Source: Prosthecobacter gellanilyticus (GTDB taxonomy: Bacteria; Verrucomicrobiota; Verrucomicrobiia; Verrucomicrobiales; Verrucomicrobiaceae). From it: a stretch of 48,902 nt of DNA. The number at the start of each line of letters is the position of its first letter. Position 1 is the stretch's first letter. The stretch lies in assembly GCF_007992435.1 (NCBI RefSeq), contig NZ_BKAG01000052.1:1-48902 (forward strand). Direction: 5' to 3'. Shown in pieces: positions 1-8,692 of this stretch. The notes under the pieces were generated by a model. That model saw only the letters and a program-made list of their open reading frames with translations, had not been told where the DNA came from and searched no databases. A program made the translations under genes and the position numbers.

Positions 1-23
1 TTCGCGACTTCAACACTCAAACC

Positions 24-989
24 TCACTTCCCGCCCATCAGCATGCTGCCCATCTGATACCCGTTCTTGATCAGGTTCATCTGCTGCTCCTGATAATTCT
101 GCAGGGCCTTCAACTGAGGTTGGGACAGGAAACCGGCGGCCTGCTGCAGCGCACGGGCATTGGTGGCACGCTGATACTCCAGATAGGTTTGCAGGTTGGC
201 CTCGCTCATCTGCGCGGGGTTGGTCATGTTCTTCATCAGCGCCGCCTGTTCTGGAGTGGGATTCTGTCGGGTCTGGGCCAGGAGCTGGATGAGCTGGTCT
301 TCCTGCTGCGCATTCAGAGGATCGCCGGTGGCGCTGAACATGCTGCGGCCCATGGTCTCAAACTGCATGCGCTCCGGACGGGTGGCCTCATAGGACTGGA
401 AGCTGTTCCAGTCGGCGTCGTTGTTCATGAACTTCCGGATCGTCTCGTCATAAGCCACCTTGTTCTTCTCAGCCTCGGCCAGGAGCTGCTGGCGCTGCTG
501 CGGGGTCATGTTGGAGTCGAGCAGTTTCAGGCCGAGATCGGCCTCGAGCTTGGCGCGCTCGGTGAGCAGTTTTTTGAAGTGGGCCTTCTCCTCGTCATTG
601 AGCTGCAGTTGCTCGATGAGGCGGGCGTAGCTGGTCTCGATCTGCACCGCCTGCTGCTGGCCCAGGAGATCACGCATCGCAGGGTTCTTCAGCATCTCGC
701 GCAAGGCACCGCTGGTGGTTTGCGGAGCGGCTGGGGCGGCCGGGGCACCGAGCTGCAGGCGGCTGGCGGAAAGGCTGGAGGTGTCCGGGCTCGTGGTGGA
801 CGGCAGGGAGGCCACCGGCTTGTTCGCCAAATCACGGCGCAGTTGGGAAATCATATCACGCGCTTCCTTCAGTTCCGACTCCAGTTTCGCGACACGCGGA
901 TCGGAGGGCGCGGGGGTGCCCAGCACCCAGGCAAGGGCGAGGACGCAGGCGAGGGTGGAGGCGGCTAAAGCAAGGGTCAGAGGTTTCAT
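24..989 (-). CDS. Hypothetical membrane-anchored or secreted helical protein
   Basis: A 321-residue protein I cannot assign to a named family. Residues 1-25 are a hydrophobic N-terminal segment (signal peptide or anchor), followed by a heptad-like charged stretch (about residues 30-57, KLESELKEARDMISQLRRDL) that looks like a coiled coil, then a Pro/Ser/Thr-rich linker (about 58-90). The rest is rich in Gln, Glu, Leu and Ala and strongly helical, with several 'L(T/S/N)xxQ' starts (MTPQQRQQ, LNAQQEDQ, LSQPQL) that recall periplasmic Spy/LTXXQ-type proteins; this is a weak resemblance only. It is the last gene of a leftward run behind phoU, 62 bases downstream of it. The predicted location is the periplasm. 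Function unknown. Confidence 0.75.
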   Translation of the reverse strand: MKPLTLALAASTLACVLALAWVLGTPAPSDPRVAKLESELKEARDMISQLRRDLANKPVASLPSTTSPDTSSLSASRLQLGAPAAPAAPQTTSGALREMLKNPAMRDLLGQQQAVQIETSYARLIEQLQLNDEEKAHFKKLLTERAKLEADLGLKLLDSNMTPQQRQQLLAEAEKNKVAYDETIRKFMNNDADWNSFQSYEATRPERMQFETMGRSMFSATGDPLNAQQEDQLIQLLAQTRQNPTPEQAALMKNMTNPAQMSEANLQTYLEYQRATNARALQQAAGFLSQPQLKALQNYQEQQMNLIKNGYQMGSMLMGGK

Positions 990-1051
990 GCGGGATTATC
1001 TGACCACGGAGCTACCGTATCCGCACAAATTGATCCAGCCCGGAATGAAAA

Positions 1052-1753
1052 TCAGGGGGCCGCAGGGGCCGTGAGATCCGTTTTTTTATGCTTCGTGAAG
1101 CGCACGTCCTCCGCCTTTTCGATGAAAATGGTGTCCTCGCAGATGTTCTTGGCGTGGTCACCCACGCGTTCGAGGAACCGGGCCACGAAAATGAGGTGGA
1201 GATAGCTTTCCAGCGGCGAATGCCGGGTCTCCATGATCTGAAGCAGCGAGGCATCCAGCGCCTTCTCCGCAGCATCCAGCTCCTTGTCCATCAGACGGGC
1301 GGCGGCGGCATCATCCGCGTTCGCGTCCGCGAAGGACTGAAGGCTGGCAGCCAGATTGCGCAGGCAGAGCTGGTACACCGGCTCGATGAGCTTTACCTCG
1401 GCGATCTCGGGGAGGTTGTTGATGTGGCGCGCCCGCTTGGCGATGGAACTGGCCTGGTCGGCGATGCGCTCCAGGTTGTTTGCCACGCGGATCGTCCCCA
1501 TGACCTGGCGCAAATCATGCGCCGTGGGCTGGAACTTCAGCAGGATCTGCATGCCGAGCTGGTCGATGCGCTTTTCCAGCTCATTCACGTCCTGGTCTGC
1601 GGCGATGGCCGCATTGCACAGGTCGGTGTCGCGCTCGAGCAGGCCGCGCATTGCATCCGCCAGATTCTTCTTGGCGATGCTGGACATGGTGAGCACCTGC
1701 TCGCGAAGGCTGGTCAGCGCGTGATTGAAGGAGGTCAGGATATGATCGTGCAT
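1052..1753 (-). CDS. phoU: Phosphate signalling complex protein PhoU
   Basis: A 233-residue all-helical protein of normal PhoU length, with the typical duplicated three-helix layout: an N-terminal half (MHDHILTSFNHALTSLREQV, then the acidic E/D metal-site helices around residues 55-100, with 'NNLERIADQASSIAKRA') and a second half ending in 'ARFLERVGDHAKNICEDTIF', the signature second E/D-rich helix. PhoU links the Pst transporter to the PhoR kinase and restrains the Pho response when phosphate is plentiful. No pst genes are in this window, but a PhoB/PhoR-type pair lies 2.4 kb away in the opposite orientation, which fits a shared role. It follows the metallophosphoesterase gene by 17 bases and is probably co-transcribed with it. 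Confidence 0.93.
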   Translation of the reverse strand: MHDHILTSFNHALTSLREQVLTMSSIAKKNLADAMRGLLERDTDLCNAAIAADQDVNELEKRIDQLGMQILLKFQPTAHDLRQVMGTIRVANNLERIADQASSIAKRARHINNLPEIAEVKLIEPVYQLCLRNLAASLQSFADANADDAAAARLMDKELDAAEKALDASLLQIMETRHSPLESYLHLIFVARFLERVGDHAKNICEDTIFIEKAEDVRFTKHKKTDLTAPAAP

Positions 1754-1770
1754 GGACTTCGTTGTCGAGA

Positions 1771-2667
1771 TTACATCGCCAAGGTGACATTTTCGACACC
1801 AAAGTTTGCCTCATTCACGACCGGAGTGCTTTTCGCAGGCCCCTTGGGCTGGCGGTTCGTGCGCTCGCAGAAGTCGTGGTAGGTCACCACTTCAAAACGT
1901 CCGTCCTCATGCTCCAGGATGGCGGTCATGGACTCCACCCAGTCTCCGGAGTTCAGGTAGTGGGTCTCGCCGATGATTTTGTTCGCCGGGCTGTGGATGT
2001 GCCCGCAGATGATGCCGACGCAGTTTTTGGACTTCGCCAGTTCCTGGAGCTGCTCCTCATAACGGCCCACGAAGTTGACGGCGGATTTGACCTTCAGCTT
2101 CACCCAGCGGCTGAGGGAAAAGCTGTCCTTCCCGCGCACATGGCGCCACCAGTTGTAGAGCCTGTTCACGCGCAAAAGAATGTTATACCCGATGCCGCCC
2201 AGCTTGGCGATCCAGGGATGGTTCGTGGTCACATGATCGAAACCATCGCCATGAATAATGAGGTAATTCCCACGCGCCGTGCGGTGAATGTGCTCACCGA
2301 TGATCCGGAAGTTATCGAGCTGGATGGGGACAAAGCGGTCCAGAATGTCGTCATGATTGCCACGCAGGTAGATGATCTCCGTGGACTCCTTCTCCATCTT
2401 CTTCAGCACGGTGCGGAGAAAGCCGGTGTGGCCTTTGTTCCAGCCACCCAGGCGGCGCAGATGCCATGCATCAATGATGTCACCATTCATGATGAGCTGG
2501 TCACACAGGATGTGACGGATGAAGTGGGAAGCCTGGGCAGCTTTGCAGTCTGGCATGCCAAGATGCACGTCCGAGATGATGAGGGTGCGCACGCGCAGCT
2601 TCGTCTTCTGCCGCGTGGGATCCACGGGCTCATCGGCGGGCTCGTCGGCGAGGATGATGTCACTCAT
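1771..2667 (-). CDS. LpxH-like metallophosphoesterase (UDP-2,3-diacylglucosamine diphosphatase family)
   Basis: A 298-residue calcineurin-like phosphoesterase. The start at MSDIILAD is chosen because the upstream in-frame extension lies in repeat-like intergenic DNA. The two-metal motifs are all visible: ISDVHLG (residues 32-38), NGDIID (61-66), RGNHDD (102-107), IHGDGFDH in the middle, and GHIH near the C-terminus. This set matches the LpxH branch, which cleaves UDP-2,3-diacylglucosamine in lipid A synthesis, but several paralogues in this branch have other or unknown substrates, so the substrate is inferred. Its neighbours, a GT4 glycosyltransferase upstream and phoU downstream on the same strand, make an envelope-related operon plausible. 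Confidence 0.85.
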   Translation of the reverse strand: MSDIILADEPADEPVDPTRQKTKLRVRTLIISDVHLGMPDCKAAQASHFIRHILCDQLIMNGDIIDAWHLRRLGGWNKGHTGFLRTVLKKMEKESTEIIYLRGNHDDILDRFVPIQLDNFRIIGEHIHRTARGNYLIIHGDGFDHVTTNHPWIAKLGGIGYNILLRVNRLYNWWRHVRGKDSFSLSRWVKLKVKSAVNFVGRYEEQLQELAKSKNCVGIICGHIHSPANKIIGETHYLNSGDWVESMTAILEHEDGRFEVVTYHDFCERTNRQPKGPAKSTPVVNEANFGVENVTLAM

Positions 2668-2696
2668 GAAAAAGCTGGGGCTAGGGGTGCTGGCGA

Positions 2697-2826
2697 GCGG
2701 GGAAATGACGAAGGAATGCCGGAGCTCGAATAACGAACATTTCTGCCTGAAGGCGCTGCGCACAGCTCTCCTTCGGCCTTCGGAATTCGGGCTTCATTCG
2801 TCATTCTGGTTTCGTCATTCGTCATT
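2697..2826. repeat. Intergenic short-repeat patch with TTCGTCATT units
   Basis: The spacer between the metallophosphoesterase start and the glycosyltransferase stop holds repeated ATTCGTCATT and TTCGTCATTC words (about 2794-2805 and 2811-2826), an inverted copy (AATGACGAAGGAATG near 2703-2717) and the doublet CTTCGGCCTTCGG (about 2770-2782). It is not coding. It looks like a dispersed intergenic repeat; from memory, similar words occur in other PVC-group genomes, but I have not checked this. Confidence 0.5.
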
Positions 2827-2834
2827 GGGAGGGA

Positions 2835-3974
2835 TCACATGCCTGACATGTTTTTCTTTGAGTCGATCGCCGTCTGCAGCTCGCCCTCGAACTGCTGGAT
2901 GACACGCTTCCAGCCATAATCACTGGCGGCCTGGCGTGCGGCGGCGCGCACGGCAGAGTTGTCCCAGCTTTTCGCCGCTTCGCGAGTGGTTTGCAGAAAA
3001 GGCTCCTCCTGCTCAAAGGGGGCCAGCCAGCCATTCTGGCCATGCTGGATGACCAGCCGGGGCGCGGCATAGTCATAAGCCACCGTGGTGAGTCCGCTGG
3101 ACATGGCCTCGAGGACGACATTCCCAAAGGTCTCGCTGGAGCTTGGGAAAAGGAAGACGTCACCACTGGCATAGCACTCAGCCAGTTCCGTGCCGCGTTT
3201 GGCCCCGGTGTAGATGCACTCTGGATGCTCAGCTTGAAGAGACTTCAGGCGCGGGCCGTCCCCCACCACCACGCAGGGCGCCCGGGGATGAACCTCGCGG
3301 AAGGCGGCAAAAGCGCGCATGAGCAGCGGCAGGTTCTTTTCCGCCGCCACACGGCCCACATAGATGGCCACGGGGGTCTTCTCGTCAGCACCCCAAGAGC
3401 GGCGGAGCGCTTCGCTACGCCGGGCTGGCGAAAAGAGATCTGTGTCCACACCACGACCAAGCACGCCGACGTTCTGGATGCCCCAGCGCTCCAGCATGGC
3501 AGCGGTGTCGGCACTCGGAGTCAGGGTGCGGGCGGTTTGATTGTGAATGCTGCGCAGCATGCCCTGGGCCACCGTTTCCAGTCCAGGCAGATGGTAATCC
3601 TCCAGGTAGCTCTGAAAGTTCGTGTGAAAGCCAGACACCACGGGGATGCCCATCTTGGCCGCGGCACGGATGCTGGCGATGCCCAGCGGGGTCTCCGTGG
3701 CCACATACAGCACGTCCGGCTTCATCTCCTCAAACCGTGCCTGCATCTGCCAGGTGGTGCTGATGCCGATGCGCAGCCCCGGGTAACCCGGCAGCGGCAT
3801 GGCCATGACCACGTGCCGTTTCAGCGGCTCCGGCTCGCCGTCTCCAGCTGCCAGAGTGGTGATGATTTCCACCACATGGCCGCAATCCGCCAGCCCTGTG
3901 GCGAAGGTGGACAGGGACCGTGACACGCCATTGATATCTGGCGGGTAGGTGTCCGTGATGAGCATCAGCCTCAT
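2835..3974 (-). CDS. GT4-family glycosyltransferase (GT-B fold)
   Basis: A 379-residue glycosyltransferase. The start is set at MRLMLITDTYPPDINGVSRS, the classic beginning of GT4 enzymes; the longer reading frame extends into the promoter region of the divergent phoB-like gene. The N-terminal Rossmann domain (about 1-185) carries the glycine-rich acceptor loop (PPDINGVSRS, 11-20). The C-terminal domain has IYVGRVAAEKNLPLL (204-218), VVVGDGP (235-241) and the ExxxxxxxE donor-sugar motif, E281 to E289 in SSSETFGNVVLEAMSSG. The closest known group is the alpha-mannosyltransferases acting on lipids or glycans (PimB/MgtA-like). The actual sugar and acceptor cannot be read from sequence. It heads the leftward gene run toward phoU. 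Confidence 0.88.
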   Translation of the reverse strand: MRLMLITDTYPPDINGVSRSLSTFATGLADCGHVVEIITTLAAGDGEPEPLKRHVVMAMPLPGYPGLRIGISTTWQMQARFEEMKPDVLYVATETPLGIASIRAAAKMGIPVVSGFHTNFQSYLEDYHLPGLETVAQGMLRSIHNQTARTLTPSADTAAMLERWGIQNVGVLGRGVDTDLFSPARRSEALRRSWGADEKTPVAIYVGRVAAEKNLPLLMRAFAAFREVHPRAPCVVVGDGPRLKSLQAEHPECIYTGAKRGTELAECYASGDVFLFPSSSETFGNVVLEAMSSGLTTVAYDYAAPRLVIQHGQNGWLAPFEQEEPFLQTTREAAKSWDNSAVRAAARQAASDYGWKRVIQQFEGELQTAIDSKKNMSGM

Positions 3975-4059
3975 GTCAGCGTAGCGTGGTCTGTTCTTAA
4001 GTTGTGGATAGGATGGTGGCAGAGAAAGGCAGAAATCGGCCCCCGAAAACGCCCCCACA

Positions 4060-4148
4060 GTGACGAATGTGTCACATGGGAAGGTGCTTGCAGAGCTTTC
4101 ATTTGTTCCCCTTTGTGTCACAGTCGTCACCAAGAAAAGTTTGTGACG
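4060..4148. promoter_or_regulatory. Candidate operator cluster: repeated TGTGTCACA / CGTCAC words
   Basis: The 206-base spacer between the divergent glycosyltransferase and phoB-like genes contains TGTGTCACA twice (4068-4076 and 4114-4122), a CGTCAC at 4125-4130 nine bases after TGTCAC at 4116, and GTGACG in the opposite sense at 4060-4065 and 4143-4148. GTGAC-N6-GTCAC at 4060-4075 is an inverted repeat. Pho boxes are built of TGTCA-like half-sites, so autoregulation by the adjacent response regulator is possible; a CRP-like site is an alternative. Confidence 0.4.
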
Positions 4149-4180
4149 AAGCCCCCCCTCCGCGTAATCCAGCACCCTGT

Positions 4181-4882
4181 ATGAGCAAAATCCTGGTGGT
4201 CGATGATGAACCGGACATTTCCGAACTGATCTCTCTTCACATGATGAGGGAGGGACACGAATGCCTATGCATTACCAATGGCCTGGAGGTCATGCCCTCG
4301 GCCCTGAATGAGCAGCCGGACCTGATCGTCCTGGACCTGATGCTCCCCGGTCTGGACGGACTGAGCAGCTTCAAGCGTCTCCGTGCTGACAGCCGCACCC
4401 GCAGCATCCCGGTGATCATGCTCACGGCCAAGACCCAGACCACCGACCGCATCAACGGCCTGGAACTCGGTGCCGATGACTACCTGACGAAGCCTTTCTC
4501 CCCCCGTGAGCTGGCCCTGCGCATCACCGCCATCCTGCGCCGCACGAAGAAGGTGACCCACGTTTCTGAGGTGAAGACGGGCGAGTTCCTCCTGGACCGG
4601 AAAAACATGAAGTTCTTCTACAAAGGCCAGCCCATCGACCTCACGACCACGGAGTTCAAGCTCCTGGCCGTGCTCATGGAAAACACCGCCGCTGTCCACA
4701 CCCGCGCCGAGCTGCTGCGCGAAGTCTGGGGCTACTCCGATGATGTGGCCACCCGCACTCTCGACACGCACATCAAGCGTTTGCGCGAGAAGCTGGGTGA
4801 TGCTGGCAAGCATGTGGTGACCGTCCGCGGCACGGGTTATCAATTCAGCATGGAAGCCCCGGCAGTCGCCGTGGCAGCATGA
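4181..4882 (+). CDS. phoB: PhoB/OmpR-family response regulator
   Basis: A 233-residue response regulator. The start is MSKILVVDDEPD; the upstream in-frame region lies in the operator-like spacer. The receiver domain (1-120) has the acidic pair D8/D9, phosphoacceptor D52 (IVLDLMLPG), T82 and K104 (LTKPFSP). The C-terminal winged helix (about 135-225) shows the PhoB/OmpR pattern (LTTTEFKLLAVLMEN, then THIKRLREKLGD and VRGTGYQF). It is followed after 7 bases by its sensor kinase, so the two are surely co-transcribed. The PhoB assignment rests on overall pattern, pairing with a PAS-containing kinase of PhoR layout and a nearby phoU. Other OmpR-family specificities remain possible. Confidence 0.9.
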   Translation: MSKILVVDDEPDISELISLHMMREGHECLCITNGLEVMPSALNEQPDLIVLDLMLPGLDGLSSFKRLRADSRTRSIPVIMLTAKTQTTDRINGLELGADDYLTKPFSPRELALRITAILRRTKKVTHVSEVKTGEFLLDRKNMKFFYKGQPIDLTTTEFKLLAVLMENTAAVHTRAELLREVWGYSDDVATRTLDTHIKRLREKLGDAGKHVVTVRGTGYQFSMEAPAVAVAA

Positions 4883-4889
4883 GGCTCAA

Positions 4890-6167
4890 ATGACGCTGAT
4901 TCTCTCCGCTGCCTTCATCCTCCTCGCCCTCTGGGCGTGGAGTCGTGAGAAAAAATGGCGGCGCAGTGTGGGGAGCGTGACCCAGGCCGCAGGGCTGAAG
5001 ACCTCTGAAGTCGACAAGCTCACCGCGCGCTTCACCGGCCTGCGCGAGAGCAGCCAGGCACTGATTAAAGAAGAGTATCTGCGCCGGCTCTTCGAATCAC
5101 TGCTCAATGAGATCCGCCAGGGCGTGGCCATCGTGGATGACCAGATGCGCATCAAATTCGTGAACCGCACGCTGGCGCATCTCTTTCACAAGCCCAGCAT
5201 TCATCGCGGTCGCACGCTCATTGAAGAACTGCAGGACCATCAGGTCACCAGCATCGTCAATGCTGCTTTGACGGATCAACGCCGCCATGTGCGCGAGGTG
5301 GAGATGTCCAGTGCTGGCAACTCCAATGGCCGAGGCACACGCAACTTCCTTATTGAGGCCGCCCCTCTGCCTGCCAAGGCTGAGCGCGGTGCCTGGCTCA
5401 TGGTGCATGACATCACGGAGCAGGTCATGGCGGACCAGGTGAGAAAGGACTTCGTGGCCAATGCATCACACGAACTGCGCACGCCGCTGACACTGATTCA
5501 TGGTTATATCGAGACGCTGAAAAGCGGTGTGCTAAAGGACGAGGCGGCGCTGCAGCGCTGCTATGATGTCATGGACAAGCATGGCAAGCGCATCGTCCGC
5601 ATCATCGAGGACATGCTCACCATCTCGCGCCTCGAGAACGGGCAGTCCGCGCTGAATGTGGAACCTTTCACGCTCCGCGCCTGTGTGCAGGATGCGCTGG
5701 ATCATCTTGGGCCGATGCTCGAAGGCCGCGACACACGCATCGACCTCGATTTCCCGCCTGACGGTGGTCACATGCAAGGCGACCGTTTTTATTGGGACCA
5801 AGTCTTCACGAACCTCATCGAGAACGCCATCAAGGAAAACCCGAATCCAGGTCTCGTCATCACCGTCAGCGGCAAATGGTATGCAGATCACTGCCTGCTG
5901 CGCGTGAGTGATAACGGCATCGGCATCGCCGCGCATGATCTGCCCTTTGTCTTCAAGCGCTTTTACCGCGGTCACAAGCATCACAGCCCGCAGATCAAAG
6001 GCACCGGCCTCGGCCTCAGCATCGTCCGCCGCGCCATTGATGCCCACGGCGGCACCATCGAGCTCAGCAGCACGCCGGGCATTGAGACCACCTTCACCAT
6101 GCGCCTGCCGCTAAAGATGGAAAAGGTTGTGTCAATGGATGAACAGGAAGAGAGCTCCCGGCTCTAG
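4890..6167 (+). CDS. phoR: PhoR-like sensor histidine kinase
   Basis: A 425-residue membrane kinase. One N-terminal hydrophobic segment (about residues 2-17) is followed by a helical linker and a PAS domain (about 65-180, 'QGVAIVDDQMRIKFVNRT'). The HisKA dimerisation helix carries the phosphorylated H194 in VANASHELRTPLTLIHGY, and the ATP-binding domain shows the N box (NLIENAIKENP), G1 (DNGIGIA) and G2 (GTGLGLSIVRRAI). The single-TM plus PAS layout without a large periplasmic sensor matches PhoR. Its gene starts 7 bases after the response regulator and ends only 6 bases from the convergent M56 peptidase gene. Confidence 0.9.
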   Translation: MTLILSAAFILLALWAWSREKKWRRSVGSVTQAAGLKTSEVDKLTARFTGLRESSQALIKEEYLRRLFESLLNEIRQGVAIVDDQMRIKFVNRTLAHLFHKPSIHRGRTLIEELQDHQVTSIVNAALTDQRRHVREVEMSSAGNSNGRGTRNFLIEAAPLPAKAERGAWLMVHDITEQVMADQVRKDFVANASHELRTPLTLIHGYIETLKSGVLKDEAALQRCYDVMDKHGKRIVRIIEDMLTISRLENGQSALNVEPFTLRACVQDALDHLGPMLEGRDTRIDLDFPPDGGHMQGDRFYWDQVFTNLIENAIKENPNPGLVITVSGKWYADHCLLRVSDNGIGIAAHDLPFVFKRFYRGHKHHSPQIKGTGLGLSIVRRAIDAHGGTIELSSTPGIETTFTMRLPLKMEKVVSMDEQEESSRL

Positions 6168-6173
6168 GATGCA

Positions 6174-8615
6174 TCATTTGGATGCGGGCTTGTCCTGAGC
6201 CTCGCCACTTGGATCTATGATCTGGGGGGTGATGAAGAAAAGGCGTGACTGATTGATCCCGCCATCCTCCTTGACCATGCCACCGACCACCACGGTCTGG
6301 CCGTCCCACACCGTGATGGAAGTGCGCAAGGCATGGCTTGCAGGCGTAGCAGTGGTTGAAAGGATCCTGATCGTCAGCTCGATGCTTGACCCATCCGCAC
6401 CGATCTGAGGGGCCAGGATCATCCTTCCGCCATCATGAGCATCCGGGATGGTGAAATCCTGGAACTCGTCGCTTTTGACGGAGGCGCTTTTCAGCGTGCT
6501 CATGGTCATACCCTTCTTTTGGCTCAGCGCACGGAGGACGACTTGAAACTGAGAATCCGTGAAGACTCCCTGCACGGTGTACAAGTCTGGCCGTTTCACG
6601 ACTCCCATCGGCGGGGCTGGCGGTGCGGCCCCGCTGGCTGGAGTGCCCAGAGCACCTGCGATCAGCAGATCAAAAGGCATGCCAGCGTCCTTGGATTGTT
6701 TCGCATCCAGGACTTTGACAGATAGATGCACACGCTTCGCATCCATGGCAGCGTTGGCCTTGTCTGCCTCCTTGGCTTTGGCATCAAAATCATCAGCGGA
6801 TGATTTGACCGGGGCTGGCTGCGCCTTGGCCATGAGGTTGATCTTCTCACCAAAGCCACCGGTGGCGAACTGTCCGTCAGGTCTGAGGGCCCGCAGAGTA
6901 ATCAGGGTCGTCACACATCTCTTGCCGACCGGGAGATGCGTCACAACGGTTTCACCCGACTGCACCTGTGCGCGTGCCTCCGAGCTCAGGATGGTGACGC
7001 TAGGCCAGTCAACGTTTTTGCCATCCTCCAGGTTCAGCATGATCTCGCCATGGCGCGTTCCAAACGAGGGTTTGATACTGGCTTCGACACGACCGTCCGC
7101 CTTAGGCAGCACGCCCAGCTCGATGCTTGTGCCCGCAAACTTGCGTGGCTCTCCAGGCGGTCCTTCGTAGAGCATCTCCATCACTGCCTGGGTTCCAATC
7201 TTCATGCTCACTGCAGGCGTGGACATAAGGTCCACTCCTTTGGTGGAAGACACTGAATGCAGGACATCCCTGAGCTGAAGACTCGACAGCGTGCCTCCAT
7301 GCTCACCATAAAATTGGTTCGCCACAATGACCCGGCCCGTCACATGAACTTGCGGCAGGATCGTGGATGCTTCTGCGACCACTGCGGCAACTTTGTCGAG
7401 CTGTGTTCGCGTGTTCCGGACGATGATCTGAGCGGTCACGCGATTGGACACGGCTGTGGCACCTTCAGGAAATGCAATGCCCTGCTCCTTCAACCACTCC
7501 TTGGCCACCCTGGCCTTCGTCGCGATCTCAGGCGGCACCCTGAAGACACGCGTAATCAGCTCACCGTTGTCCGGTTTCTCATTCGTGGCCGCAGGCTCCT
7601 GCGCAGCGGCGGTCGTGATGCCGAGCGAGGCCACGAGCATGGGCAGCGCGAGCACACAGATCAGGCAGGCCAGCACAAAGAACGCGCCGATGCGCTTCCT
7701 GACACCGCGTGCCTCCATCAAGGCGATGAGACGTGCTTTCAGCCGGCGTGCAGGCACCGAGCTGGCGATGGGCATGACACAAGCGGGTTGGAAGGAAGGC
7801 TTCGCCGCCCAGCCTAACAAAAAATTCGAATAGTCATTCGACTCCTGTGGCCTATCGAGCGCTGCCGCATCACAGACCTCTTCCGTGGCACGCGCATGGC
7901 ATTCGACCAGCGCATGAACAACCGGGTTCCACCAGAGTAGCGCCCGAATGATGCCCTGAATCAAGGCGGCGGCAGTGTCCGCACGGCGCAAGTGCTCCGC
8001 CTCATGACGCAGGATCCAACGCCACTGCTGCGGAGGCAGCGTGCCAAACGCGGACGATGGAAGAGCAATCACCGGAGGAAACCAGCCCGCGACACAAGGC
8101 GTGGCATCACCCTCGACGACACGCAACCGTCCGAGCGGCACGACTTCAGGCAGCGCGTCAATCTCCTGCTGCTTCAGATACCGCAGCCGCCAAGCCCACC
8201 TCTGCATGCCGCAACTCTGCGCGAGGAGACGCAACAGCAGCACGCCGGCCACAACCCCATACAACCAGCGCGCTGCTTGGATGATATCGTCCATCTTCCA
8301 TGCGGGCGCGGTGCTGGCCTTCGCCACTTCCGATGCTGTCTTTGACTCTGGAGTTGAAGGTGTCACCACCACCCGCCAGTTCGACTCAAGCGTCTGATGA
8401 ACCGCCGTCCATACCGGTGCCTTCTCCGCAACATAAGGGAAAGACCAGAAGCCAATGTCAAACGCCCCAATGAGCGAAAACAACACCGCGAGAAATGCCG
8501 CGTGACTCCGGCGCAGGGCATCACGAATCACAAAGCGCACGATCACCCAGCCTAACAAAGCCAGCGCAAGGCTGTGGATGCCAAAATTCAGAAACGAGAT
8601 GCTGGCCGCGCTCAT
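6174..8615 (-). CDS. M56 (BlaR1/MecR1-like) membrane metallopeptidase fused to secretin-like domain
   Basis: An 813-residue protein. The first 335 residues form a BlaR1/MecR1-type integral membrane protease: hydrophobic segments near 13-30, 38-58, 113-132 and 308-330, the zinc motif HEAEH at 204-208, and a downstream glutamate helix (ATEEVCDAAALD, 243-254). The remaining ~470 residues are extracytoplasmic, with two copies of a 'xxFRVPPEI/xxVFTDSQFQVVLRAL' type segment and a C-terminal 'VWDGQTVVVGGMVKEDG' stretch resembling the secretin (type II/III secretion) domain. Known BlaR1 has a beta-lactam sensor here instead; this one does not, so its signal is unknown. BlaR1 proteases inactivate a BlaI repressor, and a BlaI-like operator lies upstream, but no blaI gene is adjacent. 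Confidence 0.85.
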   Translation of the reverse strand: MSAASISFLNFGIHSLALALLGWVIVRFVIRDALRRSHAAFLAVLFSLIGAFDIGFWSFPYVAEKAPVWTAVHQTLESNWRVVVTPSTPESKTASEVAKASTAPAWKMDDIIQAARWLYGVVAGVLLLRLLAQSCGMQRWAWRLRYLKQQEIDALPEVVPLGRLRVVEGDATPCVAGWFPPVIALPSSAFGTLPPQQWRWILRHEAEHLRRADTAAALIQGIIRALLWWNPVVHALVECHARATEEVCDAAALDRPQESNDYSNFLLGWAAKPSFQPACVMPIASSVPARRLKARLIALMEARGVRKRIGAFFVLACLICVLALPMLVASLGITTAAAQEPAATNEKPDNGELITRVFRVPPEIATKARVAKEWLKEQGIAFPEGATAVSNRVTAQIIVRNTRTQLDKVAAVVAEASTILPQVHVTGRVIVANQFYGEHGGTLSSLQLRDVLHSVSSTKGVDLMSTPAVSMKIGTQAVMEMLYEGPPGEPRKFAGTSIELGVLPKADGRVEASIKPSFGTRHGEIMLNLEDGKNVDWPSVTILSSEARAQVQSGETVVTHLPVGKRCVTTLITLRALRPDGQFATGGFGEKINLMAKAQPAPVKSSADDFDAKAKEADKANAAMDAKRVHLSVKVLDAKQSKDAGMPFDLLIAGALGTPASGAAPPAPPMGVVKRPDLYTVQGVFTDSQFQVVLRALSQKKGMTMSTLKSASVKSDEFQDFTIPDAHDGGRMILAPQIGADGSSIELTIRILSTTATPASHALRTSITVWDGQTVVVGGMVKEDGGINQSRLFFITPQIIDPSGEAQDKPASK

Positions 8616-8692
8616 GGACGGCCTCCCTTCATCACGGCCAGAACGGCAACCGGAAGCACAGGAAATGGATTTTTAACCATATCCCGATGTTT

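Noticed and set aside
120..968. A 282-codon + strand frame antisense to the first gene.
   Set aside because: Low-complexity Gly/Leu/Arg translation; the opposite strand encodes a protein with a signal segment and coiled coil.
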